From assembly GCF_039839375.1 (NCBI RefSeq), contig NZ_JBDOQU010000014.1, forward strand, positions 1 to 64,000: DNA of 64,000 nucleotides. Reading direction: 5' to 3'. A program made the position numbers and the translations under genes. Origin of the DNA: JBDOQU01 sp039839375. GTDB taxonomy: Bacteria > Pseudomonadota > Alphaproteobacteria > DSM-16000 > Inquilinaceae. The notes below the pieces were generated by a model. It worked only from the letters and a program-made list of their open reading frames with translations. It was not told the origin of the DNA and did no database searches. Below are positions 1 through 10,078 of this stretch, piece by piece (the stretch's first letter is position 1; each line of letters begins with the position of its first letter).

Positions 1-46
1 GACGTTACACCCCGGCGAAAGCCGGGGCCCATGCCAAGAGCACCAA

Positions 47-1777
<1,731 letters not shown>

Positions 1778-1817
1778 CGGGGCAGTCCTTTCAAAACTCC
1801 GTAGTTCGGGGCAGCAT

Positions 1818-2006
1818 TCATTTCCGTTCAGGCGAAGCAGTCTCGCGCCCGCGCTGCGCCGCCGTCAGCAACTCATCGTATTGCGCGGCTGACATCAGCA
1901 CGAACTCTCGTCGACCATGGCGCGTGATCTCCACCGGCTCACGGTGGGATTCGTTCAGATACTGTCCGAACTTGCGCTGGAATTCGAGTGAGGTTGCAGT
2001 CGGCAT
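1818..2006 (-). CDS. Orphan Phd/YefM-type antitoxin or repressor
   Basis: This is a 62-residue protein with the Phd/YefM pattern: an N-terminal DNA-binding fold with EFQRKFGQYL, then EPVEITRHGRREFVLMSAAQYDEL. Start ATG at 2006 is preferred because GGAG lies 6 bases upstream. An in-frame ATG at 2018 would add four residues. Proteins of this family bind operator DNA and neutralise a partner toxin. No toxin gene is adjacent; the next gene downstream is the serine recombinase. I infer that it serves as an autoregulated repressor for the recombinase operon. Confidence 0.8.
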   Translation of the reverse strand: MPTATSLEFQRKFGQYLNESHREPVEITRHGRREFVLMSAAQYDELLTAAQRGRETASPERK

Positions 2007-2035
2007 GACAGGCTCCATTGGGATGCTTCTGTCAA

Positions 2036-2063
2036 AGAATACGTGTTACACGTATAAACGCAA
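2036..2063 (-). promoter_or_regulatory. Promoter with palindromic operator for phd-recombinase
   Basis: On the minus strand a TTGCGT -35 (2058-2063) and a TATTCT -10 (2036-2041) are separated by 16 bases. A perfect palindrome, ATACGTG-TTA-CACGTAT on the plus strand (2039-2055), fills the spacer and overlaps the -10. This is the usual position for autorepression by Phd-type antitoxins, so the adjacent Phd-like protein is the likely ligand. Confidence 0.65.
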
Positions 2064-2076
2064 GAGAAACTGAATA

Positions 2077-2271
2077 TCAGGGGCGGCGCTGGCGCTGCGC
2101 CTTGCGTTCCGCTGCCAGCTTCCGCTCGAATTGCTCGCGCGCAATCTGGCGACCGATCAGGCGTGCGAGAGACCGCAGGGCGGCGTCGGCGCGCGGGGGA
2201 TCATTCTGGTCCGTTCCCGGACCAGTCGAGGGTGTGACCTCGATAGTGATCCTGTTCTGTTTGACTGCCAT
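2077..2271 (-). CDS. Small unknown protein upstream of the recombinase operon
   Basis: This is a 64-residue open frame beginning MAVKQNRITIEV and ending in a strongly basic helix (REQFERKLAAERKAQRQRR). ATG at 2271 follows a GGAG site. I do not recognise a family. The basic C-terminus could bind nucleic acid, and the position beside the integrase operon suggests an accessory role in integration or its control, but this is inference only. Confidence 0.45.
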   Translation of the reverse strand: MAVKQNRITIEVTPSTGPGTDQNDPPRADAALRSLARLIGRQIAREQFERKLAAERKAQRQRRP

Positions 2272-2467
2272 CGTCTCCAAAATCCCGCGCCCGGAACGGG
2301 GCAGGAATGATGGAAGCGCGGAATGTCATAGCTGGGAAGGTCTCGTGGCCTTTCGTGCGGTGAATAGGATGCCCTGGCGTAGAAAAGGGACAAATTGCTG
2401 GGGGCAATCGCGGCCGACAGTATCCTTCATCTTTGGCCGAGTTCGAATCCTGCGTGCTCCGCCGTCG

Positions 2468-3082
2468 TCATCCCGCGTTCTTGACCGCCTCCATTGGGTC
2501 TTCAGGCGCGGGAAACCATGGCTCGATCTGGAGTGCTCGCCGAAGGTCGGTTTGAACGAAATCCGGGGCGCGCCATACATAGGCCGCAGCCATGGACTTG
2601 CCCTCAGGCGTCAGTGACTGGAGGTGGCTGATTGCGTTGGGGATCGAGAAATCCTTGCCGGTCTCTTTTTTGAAATTGCTCGGTAGTCCGGTCCAGACCA
2701 CGACATCAAATCCCTTCTCTGCGGCCCAGGGCGCAATCGTGTCGGGAATGTCTGGCTGGCATGTGCGGCTGCCGTCGCGAAAGTAATATCCCATCCGTCT
2801 GATGACTGTGCCTTCCCGGCAGCGCAGGTCGGCGATGGCGTCATCCGGGTTCCTTCGGACGCTGAGTGCATAGGAGGTTTTGCATTCCGAGCCCGTCACG
2901 GCGTCAACGACCAGTGTGAGGGCGCCTTTACGGCTTTCGGATATTCGCGAGAATTCGAGTTTCAGGACCGGGCCGTCCGGCAGCCATTCTTCATGATGCT
3001 TGTCGAAGTCGGGCCATTTGTCCCAAATGAGTGATCCCCAACCTAGAATCGCGATCTTCGACGCATTCTTCTTTCCGGCCAT
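2468..3082 (-). CDS. Unknown protein with GWGSLIW motif (cyclotransferase-like N-terminus)
   Basis: This is a 204-residue protein starting MAGKKNASKIAILGWGSLIW. The start at 3082 is chosen because AAAGGGAAC precedes it and a TATACT -10-like hexamer lies upstream. A longer frame to 3205 has no ribosome site. The glycine-serine-leucine motif after a beta strand resembles the substrate loop of gamma-glutamylcyclotransferase-fold proteins, but I cannot confirm catalytic residues. It is transcribed divergently from the AddB-like gene and may share the intergenic control region with it. Confidence 0.55.
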   Translation of the reverse strand: MAGKKNASKIAILGWGSLIWDKWPDFDKHHEEWLPDGPVLKLEFSRISESRKGALTLVVDAVTGSECKTSYALSVRRNPDDAIADLRCREGTVIRRMGYYFRDGSRTCQPDIPDTIAPWAAEKGFDVVVWTGLPSNFKKETGKDFSIPNAISHLQSLTPEGKSMAAAYVWRAPDFVQTDLRRALQIEPWFPAPEDPMEAVKNAG

Positions 3083-3341
3083 CCCGTTCCCTTTCGTTAG
3101 GAGACCGGTAGTATAGACGGTGTTCGTCTCCAGATCAGCAGCAACGTGTGAGGTGCGCGAAGCCATCGTGCACCAGGGCATCGGTGGATCTGGCTCGTCG
3201 CACAAACATCGCCTGCACGGGCTTCAAGCGCGGCGGAAAAGCGCAGACCTTCAACCGCTCGCCGCTCTGTATACCGGGAACTAAATTGTTGGTTGAAGGC
3301 AGCTATTCACAAACGTACCATCTATGGGCGAGGTATAATCG

Positions 3342-6029
3342 TTGCGAAAAACACTTATTGTACATAGCGCTTACGCTTGGCGCAGTCACCGTACCCGCGC
3401 CGCGTTGGGCAGGGAACAAGGCACTCAACTGCTCACCGTTGATCAAATGGCTGCGCGTCTCGCCGGCGGTTTCCTGCAACCGGTCGATCAGGAAGATTTC
3501 AAGGCAGCCGTATCCGAGACCCTTCAGGAATCACTTGGCGAACTTGATGCCATAAAGGCGTTGCCTGGATTTCAGCGCGCGGCTTGCACCTCTCTGGCGA
3601 AGGCATGGTCGGCGGGCCTTAACCTTGACGACGAAGCGCGCAGCGCAACCGAGGAAACGGCCAAGTCGCGTCTTGCGGCATTGGCACTGCTCGAAAACGG
3701 AGTGCTCGGCCGTCTGCCGGCGAGTCAGCGCCGCCCCGCCGATCTTGTTGCTGAAGCGATCCCGCACGTGAATGCGGCGAAGTCTATTTTCGGCCAGATA
3801 GAGGTTCACGGGCGGACGGAGATGTCGCCGGTTTGGCGCCCGCTATTTGAGGCACTCGCTGCGGAAGCGGAAATCGTCTGGATCGCACAGGCACGACACG
3901 TCCCGGATTGGGTAGGTGCCATGGGTGCGAAGGTCGAAAGAAGTGAAGATGCGAACCCTGCAACACGCACGGTTTCCTGCGCAAGCCCGCGGCACGAAAT
4001 CCTTGAGGCGATGCGGTGGGCGCGCGAACATTTGGCGCGCGGGGCGAAGCCTCATGACATCGCCATCGCTGCGGCCTCACCGGAGGCTTGGGACGATCAT
4101 ATGCTGGCGAGCAGCGAGGCCGCAAACCTGCCTGTGCATTTCGTTCATGGCCGGGCGGCGCTAAGCACGGCCGATGGTCAGCTCGCAGCCGCCCTAGCGG
4201 AAATCCTGTTGCGTGGCCTGTCACGCTCACGCGTGATGCGTCTGGTCGCGCTGCTGCGCGTTGGCGCCGTGCGCTTTGGATCATTGCCCGGCAACTGGTG
4301 GCGGGCGTTGCCGGAAGACGCGCCCTTGCTCGACGCCGAACGCTGGAAGCAAGTCATCGACGGGCTTGACGCACAGAGCTTTTCCGACGGGATCGACCAC
4401 AGGCCCCTGCTAACAGAAATCATTGGGGCGATAAGCAAGGGGCTGAATGCAGCCGGCGAGGTCGGCGAGCAATTATTTGAGGCCCGGACGCGCGCGATCT
4501 GGCTGAAAGCGTTGACCGAGGGGCCTCCGGCTGCGCTCGACGTGACGCTTGCCGGTTTGCGCGTCGATGATGGTTTGGAGCCTGAGGCCGCCATTGTGTG
4601 GGCGCCGGCATCAGCGATCGCGGCTGTTCCGCGTCCGCTGACATGGCTGGTGGGTCTCAGCTCACGCTCGTGGCCACGGCGTGCCGGCGAAGATCCGTTG
4701 CTGCCGGATCACGTCATTGAACCGGCGCGGATCGACCCGTTGCCGGTTCACCAAGCGGACAGGCGTGATTTTCATTCCATCCGGGCGATGACGGGAGGCG
4801 AGCTGGTGTGTTCTCGCGCACGCCGTGATAGCGGCGGCCGTTTGAACGGCGTTTCGCCATTGTATCCGCGCGACGTTCAGGAGACCTACCTCGCACAGAG
4901 CCGCGAGCCTGCACATGCGGCGAGCGCGAGCGATCGTTTGCTGGCGCGCCCGGATGAATTCGAGACACTGCCGCTTGCGCGCGCGACCGTGCGGACATGG
5001 ATCGACTGGCATAGCGAAGCGATCACTGCTCACGACGGATTGGTTCGCAGAGACCACCCGTTGCTTCTGCGGGCGTTGAACCGCCGCCAATCGGCGTCAT
5101 CTCTGGTCAAGCTGCTGCGCGATCCGCTTGGCTATCTGTGGACGTATGGATTCGGCTGGACCGAACCAGAGGAAACGGACGAGCCTCTGACACTGGACCC
5201 TCTCGCATTCGGCAATTTGCTGCATGAAGTTCTCCAGGAAACGGTCACATTGCTTGAAGGATCGCATAAAGACGGGTTGGCGGGCGCGCCTGCGGAGGCA
5301 ATCGGGCGGGCGATAAGCGCCGCGACGGACAATGTCGCCGGGCGCTGGGCAGACTCGCTCCCGGTGCCGCCGCCGGTCATTTGGGAGCGCAAATGCGCCG
5401 AAGTCGCCGAACTTGCGGGGATTGCGCTCTCGCATCGCGATGAACCGCTCCCGGACCAGCGAAGCTGGGCGGAAATTCCCTTCGGCGGCGATCGCAGGGC
5501 CGAAGCCCTGGATGATGAAGTACGTGCGATGTTGCCCTGGGACGCAATGGCGACCGTCAGGATACCGGGCACAGAAATCGAGATCGGCGGTTCGATTGAC
5601 CGGCTTGATCTTTCAGGCGACCGGCTCAAGGCGCGCGTGACGGACTATAAGTCCGGCAAGCTGCGCGGACGACCGCCTCAGCTCAAGGGCGGTGCGGAGC
5701 TGCAACGGTGTCTTTACGCCTATGCCGTCAAGGCGCTGATTGGCGAAGGCCCTGAAGTGGAAGCGAGCTTGCTGTATCCGCGCCGGGATGGCCGGGGATT
5801 GCCTCTCGAAAACCCGGAAGACACCTTAGCGAAGCTCACGGGCTTCCTGAGTGAGGCAAACACGTCGTTCAGGGCCGGCAACGCGTTGCCGGGACCCGCC
5901 GCCGAAGAGCAGTGGTACGATCTTGCGTTCGCGCTGCCGGGAGGCGCCAGTGAAGCGTATCTGGCGACGATGAAGCCGCTGGTTGCGCAAAGCCTGAGCG
6001 CGATCGCGCCGCTGTGGGATGAGGTCTGA
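3342..6029 (+). CDS. AddB-like PD-(D/E)XK nuclease
   Basis: This 895-residue protein resembles the AddB subunit of AddAB double-strand-break processing enzymes. The N-terminal part is a helicase-like fold without a Walker A motif. The C-terminal nuclease domain shows FGNLLHEVL (about residue 623) and the metal-binding GGSIDRLDL...DYKSGK series (about 750-772). The four cysteines that bind an iron-sulphur cluster in classical AddB are not seen around the nuclease domain. The start is TTG at 3342 with GAGG eight bases upstream. A TATAAT hexamer at 3333-3338 sits almost on the start, so the transcript could be nearly leaderless. It is followed one base later by the AddA-like gene, which indicates an operon. 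Confidence 0.8.
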   Translation: MRKTLIVHSAYAWRSHRTRAALGREQGTQLLTVDQMAARLAGGFLQPVDQEDFKAAVSETLQESLGELDAIKALPGFQRAACTSLAKAWSAGLNLDDEARSATEETAKSRLAALALLENGVLGRLPASQRRPADLVAEAIPHVNAAKSIFGQIEVHGRTEMSPVWRPLFEALAAEAEIVWIAQARHVPDWVGAMGAKVERSEDANPATRTVSCASPRHEILEAMRWAREHLARGAKPHDIAIAAASPEAWDDHMLASSEAANLPVHFVHGRAALSTADGQLAAALAEILLRGLSRSRVMRLVALLRVGAVRFGSLPGNWWRALPEDAPLLDAERWKQVIDGLDAQSFSDGIDHRPLLTEIIGAISKGLNAAGEVGEQLFEARTRAIWLKALTEGPPAALDVTLAGLRVDDGLEPEAAIVWAPASAIAAVPRPLTWLVGLSSRSWPRRAGEDPLLPDHVIEPARIDPLPVHQADRRDFHSIRAMTGGELVCSRARRDSGGRLNGVSPLYPRDVQETYLAQSREPAHAASASDRLLARPDEFETLPLARATVRTWIDWHSEAITAHDGLVRRDHPLLLRALNRRQSASSLVKLLRDPLGYLWTYGFGWTEPEETDEPLTLDPLAFGNLLHEVLQETVTLLEGSHKDGLAGAPAEAIGRAISAATDNVAGRWADSLPVPPPVIWERKCAEVAELAGIALSHRDEPLPDQRSWAEIPFGGDRRAEALDDEVRAMLPWDAMATVRIPGTEIEIGGSIDRLDLSGDRLKARVTDYKSGKLRGRPPQLKGGAELQRCLYAYAVKALIGEGPEVEASLLYPRRDGRGLPLENPEDTLAKLTGFLSEANTSFRAGNALPGPAAEEQWYDLAFALPGGASEAYLATMKPLVAQSLSAIAPLWDEV

Positions 6030-6030
6030 G

Positions 6031-9000
6031 ATGACGGAGAGCTCAGCCGCAGCCCCCGGTGCAGATGCTGCAGCGCCCTTGCCGGACGCCGGGGGGCGCC
6101 TTGCGGCCCTGACCGAGCATGAGCGCACGCTTCTCGTCGAAGCGGGAGCCGGAAGCGGGAAGACAGCGTTGATGGCAGGCCGGGTTGCGCTTCTGATCGC
6201 GGCCGGCGTCGCCCCAAAGGAAATTGTCGCCATCACCTTCACGGAAGCGGCAGCTGCCGAATTGCTTGAACGTATCGAGAAATTCGTCGGCGCTCTTCTT
6301 GACGGCGCTATTCCTGCCGAGTTGCAGGACGCGTTGCCTGAAGGACTGACACCGGAGCAGCGGATCGGGCTGCGCGCTGGTGCAGCCGCGCTGGACGAGA
6401 TTACCTGCACGACGATCCACGGCTTTTGCCAGCAACTCATAAAGCCCTACCCGGTGGAAGCCGGGATCGATCCAGGCGCGGCGATCATCGATCCGGCCGC
6501 AGCGGAAATCGCTTATCAGGATTTGATGGAGGCCTGGCTTTCGGCCCGCTTCGGGCGCGACCGCGGCGCCGAGGGTCTGGGAAGAATACCGCCGATTGAA
6601 GGCGCGGGCGGTGAAGAGGATTTTTTCACCGAGCTTTTGCTGAAGGCACCGGATGCTACTCTGGATTTGATCAACAAGACCGCCGCCTTCCTCAAACTCC
6701 ACCGGACGGCGGGCTTGGGCGCTCAGACGGTGGATCGGGCGACATTGGCCGATCTGGCGCAGTCCGTTGACGAGATGGTGACTTGGTACAACGGATGCGG
6801 GGTTGCGGAAACGACGACAGGCGACCTCGTTGAAGACCTACAGCGCGTGGCGGCGCTGGCGCGTGAAGCGGCTGCAGAGCCGCTGAGCGGACGCCGTATT
6901 GCCGACCTGCTCTTCCATACGGCACCCCAGGCCTGCAAGAAAGACGACACGGCATTCAAGCAATGGGGTCGCAAAGGGAAATGGAAAGATGCGGCGAAGG
7001 AGGCTGGCCGGAGCACCGCGCAGGGCGAACAGCTCAGCACGGCCGGTGAGACGCACTACCGGGCGTGTGAGGCGGCGTATGAAAGTTTCTGCGCGGCAAT
7101 CGGCGCACTCGCCTTCCAGCGCTTCGTCGCGGAATTCGATACCCTGCGCAGCCTGTACGCCGACTATAAACGCAATGCGGCGCTGCTTGATTTTGACGAT
7201 CTGCTTCACCTCGCACGCGACCTCCTGACGGGCAATGAAGCCGTTCGCCAGGCGCTCGCGGTTCGCTACAGGCGCATCTTGGTTGACGAATTTCAGGACA
7301 CCGATCCTTTGCAGGCGGAGATACTGTGGCGGCTGGCGGGAGATGGTGATGGCGCCGCGCCGTGGCATGAGCAAGTCATCCGGCCCGGGGCGCTGTTCCT
7401 CGTCGGCGATCCCAAACAGGCGATCTATCGCTTTCGCGGCGCCGATGTCGAAACCTATCTGGCCGCCAAGCAGGCGCTGGCCGCGCATGACCCTGACGCG
7501 GTGTTGGAGATCACTGCGAACTTTCGCTCCCAGCCAGGCGTCCTGAATTTCGTGAATACGCACTTTTCCTCGCTGCTGGACAGCGCACAGGACCAGCCGG
7601 GTTTTGCCGCGCTGGCGCCAGTGAGAACTCAGGGCGATAGGCCGAGCGTTGCCGCCTTCGAGATCGCGATTGACGACCAGCACCGCAACGCCAAGGGCAA
7701 TCTGGCCGTCGACCTCGTGCGCCGCGAAGAGGCATCGATCGTCGCCGACATCGTGAACGGTCTCATTGGCGCATATCCGGTATGGGACAAGGGGTTGAAG
7801 GCGTTCCGCCCGGCAAAAGCGGGAGACATCGCACTGCTGGCACCGACCGGAACGAGCCTGTGGATTTATGAACGGGCGCTGGAAACCCGTGGCATCCCCA
7901 TCGCAACGCAGGCCGGCAAAGGATTCTTCCGCCGGCAGGAGGTGCAGGATTTGATTGCGGTCGCGCGCGCGATTGCTGATCGCCGCGACACACTGGCGCT
8001 CGGGGCACTATTGCGCGGCCCGCTCGTCGGGCTGAGCGAGGAAGCGATCGCCGATGAGCTCGAAACGCTGCAAAGCGCTGGCGATGGGCCGCACAGGCTG
8101 CACCTGTGGACGGACCTGACGCGCATAAGCAATCCAATTCTGAAGGAGGCGTTGACCGTTCTGCAAAATCTTGCGCGCAAGGTGCGCCGCGCAACGCCCT
8201 ACCAGCTCATGGCTGAAGCGGTCGAAGAGTTGCAGGTCCGGCCAATCCTCAAGGCGCGCCATCCGCAGGGCGCCGAACGCGCGCTGGCGAATGTTGAACT
8301 CGTACTGGAAATGGCACGTGCCTACGCGGCGCGGGGCATGGCAGATTTTTCCCGCGCGCTCTGGCAGCGGTGGGAGGACGGGGATGCGCAGGCCGAAGGC
8401 CGGCCGGATGCCGAAGCGAACGCAGTATCAATCACGACGATGCACTCCGCGAAGGGGCTTGAATGGCCCGTCGTGATCCCGATCAACTCCACAACAAAGC
8501 TCTGGTCGGACGCAAGCTTCCTCTACCGTCGCCAAGACGACAGCGTTCATTTCCGGGTCTTCGGCTTTCCGAGCGCCGATTACAATGTGGTGGCGCAGGC
8601 CGAACAAGCCGAACTGATACGCGAGCGCGTGCGTCTTTGGTATGTCGCCCTTACCCGGGCGCGCGATCTGATGCTGCTGCCGCGGCAAAGCGAACGGCTC
8701 GCCGATGACTGGTTCAGTCTGATTGCGCTCGACCTCGACGCAATAGCGGCCCTCGATCTGAGCGGGCTGACGGCCGTACTGCCGTCGGGCGCAGCGCCGG
8801 TCGGCAACAACCAGGACTTGGCAACATGGGAGCGCGAAGCCGCTGTCATCGCAGCGTCGGAGCGCAAGATCGACTGGCATCAGCCCAGCCGCCATGAAGG
8901 AACCGAAGCGCCGTCAGAATCCGGCCAAGAGGTTTTCGTGGGCATAGAGTCCTTTGTGGAGTCCATGCCGGCCTCTTCCGGCGAAATTGCGATACAAGGC

Positions 9001-9486
9001 GGAAGAGAGCGCGGTCTGCTGTTGCACAAGCTCATGGAAGAGATCCTGAGCGGGGAGACATCTGACGATGAACCCGCGCTCATATCCCGGGCCGAGGTCC
9101 TGCTAGGACAGCTCGGACTGGAAGATAACGGCGATGCGGCGGCGGGACCATCGATTGCGGAACTTGCGTCGACGGTGAGGCGGACGTTGACTCTTCCCGA
9201 GATAGCGGAGTTTCGCCCGCGTCTTGAACCGGAATTCTGGATTTACGCGGGAACGGAAAGTGACAATTTGGCCGCTTTGACGGCAGGCATCGCGGACGCC
9301 GTCGCGTTCGACGCGTCCGGCCGTTTGGAACTCGTGATAGACTGGAAAAGCGACGTCAATCCGGGAGACGCCGTCGTTGAGCAATATCGCGATCAGGTCC
9401 GTGACTATCTATCGGCAACCGGTGCGACAAAGGGCATGATCGTGTTCATGAGTTCAGGGCGCATTGAGCGTGTGTCTGGCGCGTGA
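6031..9486 (+). CDS. AddA-like UvrD-family helicase-nuclease
   Basis: This 1151-residue superfamily 1 helicase has a C-terminal nuclease domain. Visible motifs are Walker A AGAGSGKT (about residue 39), ITFTEAAAAEL, VDEFQDTDPLQ (about 418), VGDPKQAIYRFRGAD, ITANFRSQPG, TMHSAKGLEWPVV, and YVALTRARD (about 870). The nuclease domain has GLLLHKLME and VIDWKSD (about 1104) followed by QYRDQVRDYL. The ATG at 6031 has GAGG six bases upstream and lies one base after the stop of the AddB-like gene. Together the two would form a two-nuclease helicase complex that resects DNA ends. A chromosomal AddAB normally exists elsewhere, so an island copy suggests a specialised role such as attack on invading DNA. 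Confidence 0.88.
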   Translation: MTESSAAAPGADAAAPLPDAGGRLAALTEHERTLLVEAGAGSGKTALMAGRVALLIAAGVAPKEIVAITFTEAAAAELLERIEKFVGALLDGAIPAELQDALPEGLTPEQRIGLRAGAAALDEITCTTIHGFCQQLIKPYPVEAGIDPGAAIIDPAAAEIAYQDLMEAWLSARFGRDRGAEGLGRIPPIEGAGGEEDFFTELLLKAPDATLDLINKTAAFLKLHRTAGLGAQTVDRATLADLAQSVDEMVTWYNGCGVAETTTGDLVEDLQRVAALAREAAAEPLSGRRIADLLFHTAPQACKKDDTAFKQWGRKGKWKDAAKEAGRSTAQGEQLSTAGETHYRACEAAYESFCAAIGALAFQRFVAEFDTLRSLYADYKRNAALLDFDDLLHLARDLLTGNEAVRQALAVRYRRILVDEFQDTDPLQAEILWRLAGDGDGAAPWHEQVIRPGALFLVGDPKQAIYRFRGADVETYLAAKQALAAHDPDAVLEITANFRSQPGVLNFVNTHFSSLLDSAQDQPGFAALAPVRTQGDRPSVAAFEIAIDDQHRNAKGNLAVDLVRREEASIVADIVNGLIGAYPVWDKGLKAFRPAKAGDIALLAPTGTSLWIYERALETRGIPIATQAGKGFFRRQEVQDLIAVARAIADRRDTLALGALLRGPLVGLSEEAIADELETLQSAGDGPHRLHLWTDLTRISNPILKEALTVLQNLARKVRRATPYQLMAEAVEELQVRPILKARHPQGAERALANVELVLEMARAYAARGMADFSRALWQRWEDGDAQAEGRPDAEANAVSITTMHSAKGLEWPVVIPINSTTKLWSDASFLYRRQDDSVHFRVFGFPSADYNVVAQAEQAELIRERVRLWYVALTRARDLMLLPRQSERLADDWFSLIALDLDAIAALDLSGLTAVLPSGAAPVGNNQDLATWEREAAVIAASERKIDWHQPSRHEGTEAPSESGQEVFVGIESFVESMPASSGEIAIQGGRERGLLLHKLMEEILSGETSDDEPALISRAEVLLGQLGLEDNGDAAAGPSIAELASTVRRTLTLPEIAEFRPRLEPEFWIYAGTESDNLAALTAGIADAVAFDASGRLELVIDWKSDVNPGDAVVEQYRDQVRDYLSATGATKGMIVFMSSGRIERVSGA

Positions 9487-9783
9487 ACGTCAGCGGCACT
9501 CGGACCTAGGCGCTACAAAGGTACGTTTATTGAGCCGAGTCAGGCGCCTGGAGCGGTTGACGCACCTCAGTTCGTGTCATCCGCCGGATGCTGACACATC
9601 TTCCAGCTTCTCGTGTAATAGCGTACAGATTGCTAGTAGCCCGGAAGTCAAAGGGGCGTCACCTGGTTCCAAGCTGCTCGACAGTTGACCAGAATCAAGC
9701 ACAGGTGCTTTCATCTCAGCGAACAGCTAAGCAGGCGTAGGAGAAAAGCACAATCAACCTATTGAGAAAGTGGAGAAACAGCC

Positions 9784-10014
9784 ATGCCCATTTACAAGAA
9801 CATAGACGGCGACTCTGGAATACTGAGCTACGAATGCGGCTCAGATTGGATAGAAGTTGAATTTGAAAGCGGTCGCTCCCGTTTCTATCGATACACCTAC
9901 GCAAGCGCGGGTTCGGCGAATGTTGAGGAAATGAAGCGACTTGCAGAAATGGGAGATGGATTGAATTCTTTTATTATGCATAATGTTCGGACAAGGTACG
10001 CTTCAAAACGCTAG
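9784..10014 (+). CDS. Small unknown protein (KTSC-like)
   Basis: This is a 76-residue protein with the pattern YKNIDGDSGILSYECG..WIEVEFESG..RFYRYTY...GLNSFI. It resembles the small KTSC-type domain, whose function is unknown. ATG at 9784 follows a GGAG site. It lies about 300 bases after the helicase gene and points toward the convergent AAA ATPase. Whether it is part of the nuclease locus cannot be judged from sequence. Confidence 0.6.
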   Translation: MPIYKNIDGDSGILSYECGSDWIEVEFESGRSRFYRYTYASAGSANVEEMKRLAEMGDGLNSFIMHNVRTRYASKR

Positions 10015-10032
10015 TTTTGGCGTATTCTTCCG

Positions 10033-10071
10033 CTATCTGGGCCGTTTAGCGCAAGATTTTGGTCCAGATAG
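10033..10071. terminator. Inverted repeat between convergent genes
   Basis: CTATCTGG (10033-10040) and CCAGATAG (10064-10071) are perfectly inverted and lie between the ends of the small plus-strand gene and the minus-strand AAA ATPase. The position suggests a bidirectional terminator, but the loop is long and there is no clear T tract. Confidence 0.3.
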
Positions 10072-10078
10072 TTCGCAC

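Noticed and set aside
9574..9597. CATCCG/CGGATG palindrome in the gap after the AddA-like gene
   Set aside because: It is short and isolated, has no T tract or nearby promoter, and cannot be assigned a role.
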